Shown here piece by piece: positions 35,234 through 44,264 of a stretch of 64,000 nt of DNA; positions within the stretch are counted from its first letter, which is position 1, and each line of letters starts with the position of its first letter. A program made the position numbers and the translations under genes. This stretch comes from an uncultured Burkholderiales bacterium (lineage in GTDB: Bacteria > Pseudomonadota > Gammaproteobacteria > Burkholderiales > Thiobacillaceae). The notes below the pieces were generated by a model, which was not told the DNA's origin, searched no databases, and saw only the letters and a list, made by a program, of their open reading frames with translations. The DNA lies in the NCBI GenBank assembly GCA_937949525.1, contig CALEDT010000006.1, positions 1-64,000 on the forward strand. Reading direction: 5' to 3'.

Positions 35234-36271
35234 GTGACCGTTTCCTCCTCCCTGTCCTATCGCGACGCCGGTGTCGACATCGATGCCGGCGATTCCCTGG
35301 TCGAACGCATCAAGCCGCTTGCCCGTCGCACGTTGCGGCCGGAAGTGCTGGCCGGCATCGGCGGTTTCGGCGCGTTGATGGAACTGCCGCGGCAGTATCG
35401 CGAACCGGTGCTGATTTCCGGCACGGATGGCGTCGGCACCAAGCTCAAGCTGGCCTTCCAGATGAACCGGCACGACACCATCGGCCAGGATCTGGTGGCC
35501 ATGAGCGTCAACGACATCCTGGTACAGGGCGCCGAACCGCTGTTCTTCCTGGATTATTTTGCCTGCGGTCGGCTCGACGTCGATGTCGCCGAGCAGGTGG
35601 TGGCCGGCATCGCACGCGGCTGCGAACTGGCCGGATGCGCGTTGATCGGCGGCGAGACCGCGGAGATGCCCGGCATGTATCCCCCCGGCGAGTACGACCT
35701 GGCCGGTTTCGCCGTCGGTGTCGCGGAAAAGTCGGCGCTGATCACCGGGCGCGACATCCACGCCGGTGATGCCGTGCTCGGTCTGGCTTCGAGCGGGCCG
35801 CATTCCAACGGCTACTCGCTGATCCGCAAGATCGTCGAGCGGGCCGGCGCCGATCTGGCGGCGCCGTTCCACGGCCGCAGCTTGGGCGACACCCTGCTGG
35901 AACCCACGCGCATCTACGTCCAGCCTTTGTTGGCCTTGATGCGCGAGACCCGCGTCAAGGGCCTGGCGCACATCACCGGCGGCGGCATCACCGGCAACGT
36001 GCCGCGCGTGTTGCCGGCCGGCACGCAGGCGGTGATCGGCGCCGATGCGTGGCGCTGGCCGCCGGTGTTTCAATGGCTGCGCGCGCAGGGCAACGTCGAA
36101 CTGGCCGAGATGTATCGCACCTTCAATTGCGGCATCGGCATGGTGCTGGTGGTGGAAGCGGGCGATGCCGATGCGGCCCGGCAATTTCTCGAGCGGCAGG
36201 GCGAGACGGTGTACCGCCTGGGCGAGATCCGCGCGCGCGCAGCCGACCAGGACGCGTGCGTGATCGTGTGA
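35234..36271 (+). CDS. purM: phosphoribosylformylglycinamidine cyclo-ligase
   Basis: The 345-residue ATP-dependent enzyme closes the imidazole ring in purine synthesis, giving AIR. Signatures are [87 protein letters not shown] and [16 protein letters not shown]. The GTG at 35234 is chosen because it begins the family N-terminus. Its stop overlaps the purN start by one base (TGATG). Confidence 0.96.
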   Translation: MTVSSSLSYRDAGVDIDAGDSLVERIKPLARRTLRPEVLAGIGGFGALMELPRQYREPVLISGTDGVGTKLKLAFQMNRHDTIGQDLVAMSVNDILVQGAEPLFFLDYFACGRLDVDVAEQVVAGIARGCELAGCALIGGETAEMPGMYPPGEYDLAGFAVGVAEKSALITGRDIHAGDAVLGLASSGPHSNGYSLIRKIVERAGADLAAPFHGRSLGDTLLEPTRIYVQPLLALMRETRVKGLAHITGGGITGNVPRVLPAGTQAVIGADAWRWPPVFQWLRAQGNVELAEMYRTFNCGIGMVLVVEAGDADAARQFLERQGETVYRLGEIRARAADQDACVIV

Positions 36272-36909
36272 TGCGTGTCGTCGTCCTGATCTCCGGGCGC
36301 GGCAGCAACCTGCGCGCGCTGCTGCAGGCCGATCTGCCGGTGACCTTTGCCGCGGTCATCAGCAACCGTGCGGATGCCGGTGGGCTGGCGATCGCCGCCG
36401 CCCATGGCGTGCCGACGCAGGTGCTGGCGCACCAGGCGTATGCCGATCGTGCCGCCTACGACGGCGCGCTGGCGCAGGCCATCGACGCGCATGCGCCCGA
36501 CCTGGTGGTGCTGGCCGGGTTCATGCGCGTGCTGACCGCAGACTTCGTGCGCCGTTATCACGGCCGCATGATCAACATCCATCCGGCATTGCTGCCCGCG
36601 TTTCCGGGCCTGAACACACACGCCCGCGCGCTTGCAGCCGGCGTGCGCGTGCACGGCTGTACGGTGCATTTCGTCACGGCGGAAGTCGATGCCGGGCCGA
36701 TCATCGCCCAGGCCGCCGTGCCGGTGCGGGCCGGCGACGACGCGGAGGCGCTGGCGGCGCGGGTGCTGCGTCAGGAGCATCGTCTGTTCCCGACCGTGCT
36801 GCGCTGGTTTGCGCAGGAGCGGGTCAGCCTGCGCGATGACGGCCGCGTGGCCGTGCGCCTGGACGAGGACATCGACGAGGATGCCGCGCTGGTGGCGCCC
36901 TTGGGCTGA
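36271..36909 (+). CDS. purN: phosphoribosylglycinamide formyltransferase
   Basis: The 212-residue protein transfers a formyl group from 10-formyl-THF to GAR. Motifs are VVLISGRGSNLRALL, MRVLTADFV, MINIHPALLPAFPGLNTHARAL with the catalytic Asn/His, and HFVTAEVDAGPIIAQAAVPV with the Asp. It is coupled to purM by a one-base overlap. A DUF3108 gene follows by 7 bp. Confidence 0.96.
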   Translation: MRVVVLISGRGSNLRALLQADLPVTFAAVISNRADAGGLAIAAAHGVPTQVLAHQAYADRAAYDGALAQAIDAHAPDLVVLAGFMRVLTADFVRRYHGRMINIHPALLPAFPGLNTHARALAAGVRVHGCTVHFVTAEVDAGPIIAQAAVPVRAGDDAEALAARVLRQEHRLFPTVLRWFAQERVSLRDDGRVAVRLDEDIDEDAALVAPLG

Positions 36910-36916
36910 TCCACCG

Positions 36917-37930
36917 GTGTCTGCGCGCGAGCGTGCCTTCGCCGTCGCCCTCGGGTTTTCCGTGTTCGTACACCTGATCGTCCTGGCCGGTATGGGAACG
37001 CCCATCGGGCCGGCGACGCCGTTGCCGCAGCCCGATCATCCCATCGAAGCGCGTCTGGTGCAGGCGCGGCAGCCGCAGCCCGCACCGGTGGCGGCACCGC
37101 GGCCCGCTGGCGCGCCGGTCGCGCCGCGCGCCACGCCCGCGCCGCGACCACCCGAGGTGCGCGAGCCGGAAGCCGGGCATGTCGATGACGCTGGCACGCA
37201 GCCCGAGCCGGCTCCTGCGGACCATGCGGCGGTGCAGGAACCGACCATGCACGCGGTGGAAGCCGAGCCCCCGGCGGCTGCCATGCCGGCGGGTTCGCTG
37301 GCGCTGCGCGAGCTGCCCCACCGCGTCACCCTGCGTTATGCGTTGCAGACCGGCGAAGGCGGATTCACGCTCGGCTATACGCTGATCACCTGGCATGCGT
37401 CCGCCGACCACTACGTGCTGGAAAGCGTCACCGCGGCCAGCGGCGTGACCGCCTTGCTGGTGCGCAGCAGTGCCACGCAACGCAGCGAAGGACGCATCAC
37501 CGCCCATGGCCTGGTGCCCGAGCACTACACCCTGGGCCGCGGCAAGGGGCGCGTGCAGCAGGCCCGGTTCGACTGGCAGGCGGGGCGCCTCTATTTGCCC
37601 GGGGGCGACGCGCAGTTGCCGGAGCTCGCGCAGGATCTGCTGAATTTCCCGTTTCATCTGGCGCTGACGCTGCGCGGCGACGAGGCGCCGTGGCGCATGG
37701 CGGTGACCGACGGGCGCCGCCTGCGCGAATACGCCTTCGAGGTGGTCGGCCATGCGCCGGGGGTAGCGCAGCAGGGCGACAGCCTGCATCTGCGTGGCAG
37801 CCGCGCCGGTGAAGGCACACTGGACGTCTGGCTGGCGCCGGCATTGCACTGGCTGCCGGTGCGCATCCGCACCGTCGACCACAAGGGCACGGCCATGGTG
37901 CTGACGCTGGAGCGCGCCGAGTACGATTGA
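36917..37930 (+). CDS. DUF3108-containing periplasmic protein
   Basis: The 337-residue product has an N-terminal membrane anchor (AFAVALGFSVFVHLIVLAG), a long Pro/Ala-rich linker (about 40-125), and a C-terminal DUF3108 domain. That domain contains HRVTLRYALQTGEGGFTLGYTLITWH and RGKGRVQQARFDWQAGRLYLPGG. A TonB-like proline linker suggests it spans the periplasm. Function unknown. It starts with GTG 7 bp after purN, as is usual in betaproteobacteria, so it is likely co-transcribed. Confidence 0.82.
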   Translation: MSARERAFAVALGFSVFVHLIVLAGMGTPIGPATPLPQPDHPIEARLVQARQPQPAPVAAPRPAGAPVAPRATPAPRPPEVREPEAGHVDDAGTQPEPAPADHAAVQEPTMHAVEAEPPAAAMPAGSLALRELPHRVTLRYALQTGEGGFTLGYTLITWHASADHYVLESVTAASGVTALLVRSSATQRSEGRITAHGLVPEHYTLGRGKGRVQQARFDWQAGRLYLPGGDAQLPELAQDLLNFPFHLALTLRGDEAPWRMAVTDGRRLREYAFEVVGHAPGVAQQGDSLHLRGSRAGEGTLDVWLAPALHWLPVRIRTVDHKGTAMVLTLERAEYD

Positions 37931-37965
37931 TCGGCGCCGGACCGGGTGCACCGACCCGGGCGGGC

Positions 37966-39129
37966 TCAGGCGTCGGCGATGCCCAGCTCGGCGCGCGTGC
38001 GCTCCGCCAGTGCCAGCGCCGCGTCGAGGCTGGGTGCGAGGCAGTTGTAGTGGCCCATCTTGCGCCCCGGACGCGCTTCCGCCTTGCCGTACAGGTGCAG
38101 TTGCACGCCCGGATGGGCGAGCAGTCTGTCCCAGGCGGGTTGCGGCTGCCACACCTCGCCCAGCAGATTGACCATCACCACCGGCGTCAACAGGCGCGTA
38201 TCCGCGGGTGGCAGCCCGCACAACGCGCGCACCTGTTGCTGGAACTGGTCGCTGGCGCAGGCGTCGAGCGTGTAGTGGCCGCTGTTGTGCGGGCGCGGCG
38301 CCATTTCGTTGAACACCAGGCGGCCGTCGGCCAGCACGAAGAACTCCACCGCCATGACGCCGACGTAATCGAGCCCGCGCGCCAGCCCTGCCGCCATGGC
38401 ACGCGCCTGGTCGATGACGGTGTCCGGCACGCGCGCGGGCACGATGCTGACATCGAGGATGCCGTTGCGATGCTGGTTCTCCGCAGGCGGGAAGCTGGCG
38501 ATCTGGTCATGAACGTTGCGCGAGAGCACCACCGACAGTTCGCAGGCCAGGACGAGCCGTGCTTCGAGCAGGCAGGGCACGCCGCCCAGGGCGGTGTAGG
38601 CGGCGACCAGATCGTCGAGGTCGTCGACCTGCGCCTGCCCCTTGCCGTCGTAGCCCATGCGGCGGGTCTTGAGCAGCGCCGGGCTGCCGATCCGGCTCCA
38701 TGCGCCCACCAGATCGCCCTCGTCGTCGATGTTGGCGAACGGCGCGGTGGCGCAGCCCAGTTCGACGGCACGCGTCTTCTCCAGCAAGCGGTCCTGCGCC
38801 ACCGCCAGGATCTCCGGCGCGGGCGCGACGCGGCAGCGCCGGGCCAGGGTGTGCAGCGCCGCGGCCGGCACGTTCTCGAACTCCGTGGTGATGGCCTGAC
38901 ATAGCTCGCCCATGCGCAGCAGCGCCACGGCATCGGTGTAAGGTGCCTTGAGATGCACGTCGGCCACGGCGCCGGCCGGGCTGTGCGGGTCGGGGTCGAG
39001 CACCACCACGCGATACCCCATGACCTTGGCCGCCAGGGTGAACATGCGTCCGAGCTGGCCGCCGCCGAGCACGCCCAGGGTCGCGCCGGGCAACAGCGGT
39101 TCGGACGCCGGGCGGTCAGCCGCCATCAT
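37966..39129 (-). CDS. purK: 5-(carboxyamino)imidazole ribonucleotide synthase
   Basis: The 387-residue ATP-grasp enzyme makes N5-CAIR from AIR, ATP and bicarbonate. It contains [75 protein letters not shown] and MVNLLGEVW. It overlaps the end of purE by 14 bp and follows it on the minus strand. ATG at 39126 is an equal alternative start. Confidence 0.96.
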   Translation of the reverse strand: MMAADRPASEPLLPGATLGVLGGGQLGRMFTLAAKVMGYRVVVLDPDPHSPAGAVADVHLKAPYTDAVALLRMGELCQAITTEFENVPAAALHTLARRCRVAPAPEILAVAQDRLLEKTRAVELGCATAPFANIDDEGDLVGAWSRIGSPALLKTRRMGYDGKGQAQVDDLDDLVAAYTALGGVPCLLEARLVLACELSVVLSRNVHDQIASFPPAENQHRNGILDVSIVPARVPDTVIDQARAMAAGLARGLDYVGVMAVEFFVLADGRLVFNEMAPRPHNSGHYTLDACASDQFQQQVRALCGLPPADTRLLTPVVMVNLLGEVWQPQPAWDRLLAHPGVQLHLYGKAEARPGRKMGHYNCLAPSLDAALALAERTRAELGIADA

Positions 39130-39610
39130 CCAGGTCCATGGCCAGTACCGCCTCGGTCTGGCGCCGGCGAAATTCGATCAGTGCCGCGCCGATGGCGGGG
39201 AACTCGTGCGCCAGCAGGGCGGCGGCGAACAGCGCCGCGTTGGCGGCGCCGGCTTCGCCGATGGCGAAGGTGGCGGTCGGGATGCCCTTGGGCATCTGCA
39301 CGATGGACAGCAGTGAGTCGATGCCCTTGAGGTGGCGCGAGGCCACCGGCACGCCCAATACCGGCAGATGCGTCTTGGCCGCGGTCATGCCCGGCAGGTG
39401 CGCGGCGCCGCCGGCGCCGGCGATGATGCAGCGCAGGCCGCGTTCGGCGGCGCCGGCGGCATAGGCGAACAGCAGATCGGGCGTGCGATGCGCGGACACC
39501 ACGCGTTTTTCGAACGGAATGCCCAGTTGCGTGAGCAGGTCGGCGGCGTGGCGCAGGGTGTCCCAATCGCTCACGCTGCCCATGATCAGACCGACGAGGG
39601 GAGCGGACAT
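39116..39610 (-). CDS. purE: 5-(carboxyamino)imidazole ribonucleotide mutase
   Basis: The 164-residue protein rearranges N5-CAIR to CAIR. Signatures are [67 protein letters not shown] and [21 protein letters not shown]. It precedes purK, overlapping it by 14 bp. With purM and purN it makes a compact set of purine genes. TATCAT on the minus strand at 39,639-39,644 may be its -10 element. Confidence 0.96.
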   Translation of the reverse strand: MSAPLVGLIMGSVSDWDTLRHAADLLTQLGIPFEKRVVSAHRTPDLLFAYAAGAAERGLRCIIAGAGGAAHLPGMTAAKTHLPVLGVPVASRHLKGIDSLLSIVQMPKGIPTATFAIGEAGAANAALFAAALLAHEFPAIGAALIEFRRRQTEAVLAMDLDDGG

Positions 39611-39682
39611 GCTGGTGGCGTACGAGGGGGGGACGGCGATGATAGCCGCTTCGCCGGCGCGGCAAAAGCCGCCCGCCGCGGA

Positions 39683-41059
39683 TCAGAATGGCAGGCGCAG
39701 CGTCGGCGCGGCGGCGTAAAGCAGTGCGCGGAAGTCGTCCTGGATGCGGCGCAGCGCGGCCGCGTCGTCGCCCTCGAAACGCAGCGACAGCGCCGGCGTG
39801 GTGTTGGATGCGCGCAGCAGGCCGAAGCCGTCGGCATACTCGACGCGCAGGCCGTCCAGTTCGATGATTTCGCGCGCGCCGGTGAAGCACACGCCCTCGC
39901 GCAGGCGTTCGATCAGCCGCTGTGCCTCGCCCTCAGCCATCGGCACCAACAGCTCCGGCGTGTTGATGCTGTCCGGCAGGGCGCGCAAGCAGGCATTCAG
40001 GTCGGGCTGGCGCGCGAGATATTCGAGCAGGCGCGCTGCGGCGTACAAGCCGTCGTCGAAACCGTACCAGCGTTCGGCGAAGAACAGGTGGCCGCTCAGC
40101 TCGCCGGCCAGGGCGGCGCCGGTCTCGCGCATCCTGGCCTTGATCCGCGAATGGCCGGCCGTCCACAACAGCGGCACACCGCCGCGCGCCAGGATCCAGT
40201 CGCGTAGCAGGCGTGTCGACTTCACGTCATAGATGACGGTCGCTCCACGCGCGCGCGCCAGCACGTCATCGGCCAACAGCATCAGCACGCGGTCCGCCTG
40301 GATGATGGTGCCGTCGCGGGCGACCACGCCCAAGCGGTCGCCGTCGCCGTCGAAGGCCAGCCCCAGGTCGGCGCCGCGCGTGCTCACCCGCGTGCGCAGG
40401 TCGGCCAGATTGTCGGGCACCGACGGGTCCGGGTGATGATGCGGGAAGCGGCCGTCCACCTCGCAGTACATCGCCTCGACACGACAGCCCAGGGCGCGCA
40501 ACAGTGCGGGCGCATGCGCGCCGGCGATGCCGTTGCCGGCGTCGATGACGATGTCGAGCGGTCGCGCCAGGCGCACGTCGTCGAGGATGCGCTGGTGGTA
40601 GGCGGCGGCGATGTCCAGGGCGCACAACCGACCGCTGTCCGCAGGCGGCGCGTCAGCCTCGGCGCGTGCGCGCAGCGCCTGGATCGCCGCACCGGCCAGC
40701 GTCTCGCCGGCCAGCATCAACTTGATGCCGTTGTACGCCGGCGGATTGTGCGAGCCGGTGACCATGGCGGCATTGCCGCAGTCCAGATGATGTGCCGCGA
40801 AATAGGCCATCGGTGTGGTGACCGCACCCAGATCGATGACGTCCATGCCGCCGGCCCGCAGGCCGCGCGCCAGCGCCAGCGCCAGATCCGGGCTGCTCGG
40901 CCGGCCGTCGCGGCCAAGCACGATCCGGCGCTGGCCGAGTGCCTGCGCCGTTGCGGACAACGCGCGTCCGATGCGCTCGACATGCGCGGCGGTCAACGAC
41001 TCGCCGACGATGCCGCGGATGTCGTAGGCCTTGAAGATGTGCGGGGGCAGCGGTTCCAT
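39683..41059 (-). CDS. phosphomannomutase/phosphoglucomutase (AlgC type)
   Basis: The 458-residue protein interconverts hexose 1- and 6-phosphates for cell-surface sugars. Signatures are FKAYDIRGIVGESL, the phosphoserine loop VTGSHNPPAYNGIK (Ser103), the metal site AFDGDGDRLG, the sugar loop GELSGHLFFAERWYGFDDGLYAAARL and the C-terminal phosphate loop ASNTTPALSLRFEG. It is 72 bp downstream of purE's start on the minus strand but upstream of it in coordinates, so it reads toward the purine genes from the terminator region at 41.1 kb. Confidence 0.93.
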   Translation of the reverse strand: MEPLPPHIFKAYDIRGIVGESLTAAHVERIGRALSATAQALGQRRIVLGRDGRPSSPDLALALARGLRAGGMDVIDLGAVTTPMAYFAAHHLDCGNAAMVTGSHNPPAYNGIKLMLAGETLAGAAIQALRARAEADAPPADSGRLCALDIAAAYHQRILDDVRLARPLDIVIDAGNGIAGAHAPALLRALGCRVEAMYCEVDGRFPHHHPDPSVPDNLADLRTRVSTRGADLGLAFDGDGDRLGVVARDGTIIQADRVLMLLADDVLARARGATVIYDVKSTRLLRDWILARGGVPLLWTAGHSRIKARMRETGAALAGELSGHLFFAERWYGFDDGLYAAARLLEYLARQPDLNACLRALPDSINTPELLVPMAEGEAQRLIERLREGVCFTGAREIIELDGLRVEYADGFGLLRASNTTPALSLRFEGDDAAALRRIQDDFRALLYAAAPTLRLPF

Positions 41060-41140
41060 GGGGGGGCCGTGGACGATGGCGGTGCATTATCGCCAAATCC
41101 CCGGTCACAGGGCGCCGCGCGGACGGCCGGCACAGCGGGC

Positions 41141-41171
41141 AAAAAAAAGCGGCATCGGAAACCGATGCCGC
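41141..41171 (-). terminator. strong Rho-independent terminator
   Basis: On the minus strand GCGGCATCGG and CCGATGCCGC form a perfect 10-bp stem with a TTT loop, followed by eight T. It stops minus-strand RNA coming from 41.2-41.5 kb just before the phosphomannomutase gene. Confidence 0.9.
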
Positions 41172-41173
41172 GC

Positions 41174-41193
41174 AAAAACCGCCATTGCGGCGG
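41174..41193 (-). terminator. second tandem terminator
   Basis: On the minus strand CCGCC and GGCGG pair around a 5-nt loop and are followed by five T. It lies directly upstream of the stronger terminator at 41,141, so the two work in tandem. Confidence 0.75.
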
Positions 41194-41547
41194 TCAGGGA
41201 GGTTCGTTACGTCACGCTGCACGTCCCTGCATGCCGCGTCACGCGTCGAGGCTGCCCAGCCCGACTGGATCCAGCAAATCATGTGCCATCATGCAGGCAA
41301 CCTTGGCCGGTGTCGGCAGACGATTTGGAATCACTCAAAAATTAATACGAAAGATATATCAACGGGGCAAAAAAAGCACCCCCCGCAGAACAATTTTGCT
41401 GCCGGATACCGCTCCGGCGCACCGCCCACGCTCCGACCGGCAGACCCACCCGTGCGCGACGATAACGTCGGCGCCCGGTGAACCGCCGAAAAACACCTTC
41501 ACGTGTGTGCCGCGGAGCAACGCAGCCGTCGGCCGGTATGCGCAACG
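41194..41547 (-). other. AT-richer non-coding region, possible small RNA or small ORF
   Basis: This 354-bp gap has no convincing gene but is unusually AT-rich around 41,330-41,400. On the minus strand it ends in two tandem terminators, so a transcript is likely. It includes a G-run/T7/C-run hairpin near 41,365-41,387 and TATTAAT/TATATC sequences that could be -10 elements. A 31-codon frame (GTG at 41,334 to TGA at 41,239, including MMAHDLLDPVGLGSLDA) has no ribosome site. A small RNA, a leader peptide or the 3' end of the NTF2-like mRNA are all possible. Confidence 0.45.
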
Positions 41548-41976
41548 TCAATGCAGCATGCCCTGCGTCGGCACCTCCACGGCGTCGCCCAGCACCGCCG
41601 GCGCGGCGTGGTGCAGCAGCAGGTGCCAGCCATCGGCGCGGCGGCGGAACACGTTGGTGGCGAGGATGCGTGGGTGGGCCTTGGCCGTCGTGCCGCTGTG
41701 GATGTGCTCGTACACCACGCTGACCGCCAGTTCCGCCGAGATGCTCAGACTGACGCGCTCGATCGCGAAGCGCAGGCGGGGGCCGGCGCTGAAGATCTGC
41801 GCGAAGCCGTGCAGGATGGGTTCGACCCCGCGGATCGCGGCGCCCATGGGGTGGGCGCACATGACATCGGCGCCCTCATCCCAGATTTGCCGCATGGCCG
41901 CTGCGTCGGCGTCGGCGAAGGCCTGGTAGAACGCCTGTTCGGCGGCCTCGGGGTGATCCAACTTGATGCCGGTCAT
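41548..41976 (-). CDS. SnoaL/NTF2-like protein (DUF4440 type)
   Basis: The 142-residue product has an NTF2-like cone fold: HPEAAEQAFYQAFADADAAAMRQIWDEGADVMCAHPMG, then RGVEPILHGFAQIFSAGPRL, then VYEHIHSG and ATNVFRRRADGWHLLLHHAAP. Relatives are small isomerases, hydrolases or ligand-binding proteins. No specific role can be given. The ATG at 41976 begins the fold. It is divergent from hemN across 68 bp. Confidence 0.75.
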   Translation of the reverse strand: MTGIKLDHPEAAEQAFYQAFADADAAAMRQIWDEGADVMCAHPMGAAIRGVEPILHGFAQIFSAGPRLRFAIERVSLSISAELAVSVVYEHIHSGTTAKAHPRILATNVFRRRADGWHLLLHHAAPAVLGDAVEVPTQGMLH

Positions 41977-41985
41977 GTCCTGTCC

Positions 41986-42015
41986 TTGCTCCGTGTTTCC
42001 GCGCAAACCTACAAT
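41986..42015 (+). promoter_or_regulatory. sigma-70-type promoter for hemN
   Basis: TTGCTC (-35) and TACAAT (-10) are 18 bases apart, with the hemN ATG 29 bases past the -10. No FNR box (TTGAT-N4-ATCAA) is visible in the gap. Confidence 0.5.
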
Positions 42016-42044
42016 GCCTGACAGCCTTCCTCGATCGCCCGAAC

Positions 42045-43418
42045 ATGTCCGAATTCACCGCCCTCCTGGAGAAGTACAGCAAGCCGGGGCCGCGTTACAC
42101 CTCCTATCCGACGGCGCCCTACTTCCATACCGGCTTCACCGAGGCGGACTGGCTGCGGGAACTGCAGGACTCGCAACAGCCGGAACGCGGTCTGTCACTG
42201 TATGCGCACATCCCGTTCTGCGATACGTTGTGCTACTACTGCGGCTGCAACATGGTGGCGACGCACGAGTATGACAAGGCCGAAACCTATCTCGGCTTCA
42301 TCGAGCACGAGATGACCCGCGTCGCCCGCCTGACCGACCCGCGCCGGCGAGTACGCCAGTTGCATTGGGGCGGCGGCACACCGACCTATCTGCGGCCGGG
42401 CGACATCCGTCGGTTGATGGACGCCATGCGCTCGCGCTTCACCATCGCCGAGGATGCCGAGATGGGCTGCGAGGCCGATCCGCGCGAGCTCACGCGCGAG
42501 CATCTGCTGGCCTTGCGTGAATCCGGTTTCAACCGGCTGTCGCTGGGTGTGCAGGATCTCGACGAGCGCGTGCAGCATGCGGTCAATCGCGTGCAACCGG
42601 AGGCGATGATCCGCCAGGTCTACGACTGGGCGCGCGAGCTGGGTTTTCACAGCATCAACATGGATCTGATCGTCGGCCTGCCGCACCAGAATCCGGACAG
42701 CTTCGCCCGAACGCTGGACCGTGTGCTGGCCTGGGGGCCGGATCGTTTCGCCATCTTCGGCTATGCCCACGTGCCGTGGATGAAGAAGCACCAGAAGCTG
42801 ATCCGCGAGGCGGATCTGCCCAGCTTCGCCACGCGTCTGGAGCTGCAACAACTGATCCACGAGCGTCTGGCCGCCGCCGGCTACGTCAACATTGGCATGG
42901 ACCATTACGCTCGGCCGCAGGATGAGATGGTGCGCGCCCAGCGCGACAAGACGCTGTGGCGCAACTTCCAGGGCTACACCACGCACAAGGACTGCGACAT
43001 CTACGCGTTCGGCGCATCCAGCATCAGCCAGACCGCGGATGTCTACATGCAGAACGAAAAAAACCTGAAGCGCTACCAGGAACTGGTCGGTGCCGACCAT
43101 CTGCCGGTGGAACGCGGCCTGCGCGTGACGCAGGAGGACCGTCTGCGGCGCGAGGTGATCACGCGCGTGATGTGCGATCTGGAGCTCGACACCCAGGCTT
43201 TCGGCCGCGAATGGGGCATCGAATTCGACCGCCATTTCGCCGACGCCATGGCCGACCTACCGCCGCTCGAAGCGGATGGGCTGGTGCGTCTGGAACCGGG
43301 GCGCATCGTCGTCACCGAACTCGGCCGCCTGTTCCTGCGCAACATCGCCATGTGTTTCGACGCCTACCTGCGCCAGGCGGCGCAGGATCAACAGCCGCGC
43401 TATTCACGCACGGCCTGA
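42045..43418 (+). CDS. hemN: oxygen-independent coproporphyrinogen III oxidase
   Basis: The 457-residue radical-SAM enzyme makes protoporphyrinogen in heme synthesis without oxygen. The Fe-S motif CDTLCYYCGCN gives Cys59, Cys63 and Cys66, with Cys68 just after as in HemN. KYSKPGPRYTSYPTAPYF, LHWGGGTPTYL, INMDLIVGLPHQ and the substrate-site NIGMDHYARPQDEM follow. HemN-specific length and C-terminus separate it from HemW. A strong hairpin lies after the stop. Confidence 0.96.
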   Translation: MSEFTALLEKYSKPGPRYTSYPTAPYFHTGFTEADWLRELQDSQQPERGLSLYAHIPFCDTLCYYCGCNMVATHEYDKAETYLGFIEHEMTRVARLTDPRRRVRQLHWGGGTPTYLRPGDIRRLMDAMRSRFTIAEDAEMGCEADPRELTREHLLALRESGFNRLSLGVQDLDERVQHAVNRVQPEAMIRQVYDWARELGFHSINMDLIVGLPHQNPDSFARTLDRVLAWGPDRFAIFGYAHVPWMKKHQKLIREADLPSFATRLELQQLIHERLAAAGYVNIGMDHYARPQDEMVRAQRDKTLWRNFQGYTTHKDCDIYAFGASSISQTADVYMQNEKNLKRYQELVGADHLPVERGLRVTQEDRLRREVITRVMCDLELDTQAFGREWGIEFDRHFADAMADLPPLEADGLVRLEPGRIVVTELGRLFLRNIAMCFDAYLRQAAQDQQPRYSRTA

Positions 43419-43427
43419 GAAGCGGCC

Positions 43428-43462
43428 GTCCCGGTCCCGCGCCGATGAAGCGGGAGCGGGAC
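43428..43462. terminator. bidirectional hairpin between hemN and the DUF302 gene
   Basis: Two 13-base arms, GTCCCGGTCCCGC and GCGGGAGCGGGAC, pair with one mismatch around a 9-nt loop, between convergent genes. No T-run follows on either strand, so termination may be inefficient or need Rho. Confidence 0.5.
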
Positions 43463-43480
43463 ACCGCTGCGCCTATGCGC

Positions 43481-44011
43481 CTATTCGACGATGTCCTTGT
43501 ACAGTGCATCCTCCTCGGCACCGATCTCCGCCAGCGTCCTGGCCAGATCGCCCTGCATGGCGCGGGCGACATTGGACACGTTCATGCGCACCAGGTGTAC
43601 CGCGCCATCCTTGCCTTCGAATACCGTGACCCGGCAGGGCAGCGGCGGCGCTTTACCGTCGCCGGCCTTGCTCACCCGGTCGTTGGCGCCGGCCGGGCAC
43701 AGCGAGATGACCTTCATGCGTTTGGCGTCCTTGGCGCCGGCTTCGCGCATGGCGCTCTGCACGTCCTTGATCTCGCCGATCTGCCAGCCGCGCCGGGCGG
43801 CGCCGTCGCGGATGCGGTTCACCGTCTCGTCGAAGCCGTGACGCGACTTGCGCAGATCGAACATCACCGACATCAACTGCATCTGCAGCATCTGTTGCTG
43901 CATCATGGCCTGTTGTGCCTGTTCCGGGGTCATGCGCGGAGCCTGCGGGCCCTGCGCCAGCGTCGTGCCGGCGATGCCGGCGGCGAGCAGAGCGATGAAT
44001 CGTTTGGTCAC
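43481..44011 (-). CDS. secreted DUF302-domain protein with Met/Gln-rich segment
   Basis: The 176-residue product has a signal peptide (FIALLAAGIAGTTLAQ). A Met/Gln-rich stretch follows at residues 27-50 (PEQAQQAMMQQQMLQMQLM), then a DUF302 domain (RHGFDETVNRIRDGAARRGW, MKVISLCPAG, CRVTVFEGKDGAVHLVRMNVSNVARAM). DUF302 proteins are common in sulfur and metal oxidisers, with unclear function. Two Cys (in LCPAG and PCRVTV) are conserved in relatives. The Met-rich part could bind copper or be disordered. Confidence 0.8.
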   Translation of the reverse strand: MTKRFIALLAAGIAGTTLAQGPQAPRMTPEQAQQAMMQQQMLQMQLMSVMFDLRKSRHGFDETVNRIRDGAARRGWQIGEIKDVQSAMREAGAKDAKRMKVISLCPAGANDRVSKAGDGKAPPLPCRVTVFEGKDGAVHLVRMNVSNVARAMQGDLARTLAEIGAEEDALYKDIVE

Positions 44012-44047
44012 GGTCGTTCCCTTCGCTAGGTTGGTCGGTGGACGGGG

Positions 44048-44254
44048 TCAGTGTGCTGAGCGGCCGCCGCCGCGCCAGTCCTTGAGCCGGTACAGCGTGC
44101 CGCAATAGGGGCACAGTGCTTCCCCATGTTGCTCGATGGGCAGGAACACGCGCGGGTGCGAGCACCAGACCTGGTCGCCGGGCATCGGGCAATGCAGCGG
44201 CAGGTCGGCCGCCGTCACCTCGATGTGACGCTGTTTGCTGTGCACTTCGTTCAT
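44048..44254 (-). CDS. small zinc-finger (CHCC-type) protein
   Basis: The 68-residue protein has C-x-H...C-x2-C, with the first pair in VWCSHPRVFLPIEQHG and the second in ALCPYCGTLYRL. This is the zf-CHCC family related to a mitochondrial complex I subunit (NDUFS6). It starts 10 bp after the ilvE stop, as in other betaproteobacteria, so it is co-transcribed. Role unknown. Confidence 0.85.
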   Translation of the reverse strand: MNEVHSKQRHIEVTAADLPLHCPMPGDQVWCSHPRVFLPIEQHGEALCPYCGTLYRLKDWRGGGRSAH

Positions 44255-44264
44255 CGGCGGCTCC

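Noticed and set aside
41185-41481. 99-codon plus-strand open frame over the AT-rich region
   Set aside because: Its translation has no conserved look, it runs against the two minus-strand terminators, and it has no ribosome site.
42001-42044. FNR site for hemN
   Set aside because: No TTGAT-N4-ATCAA-like sequence is present in the gap.
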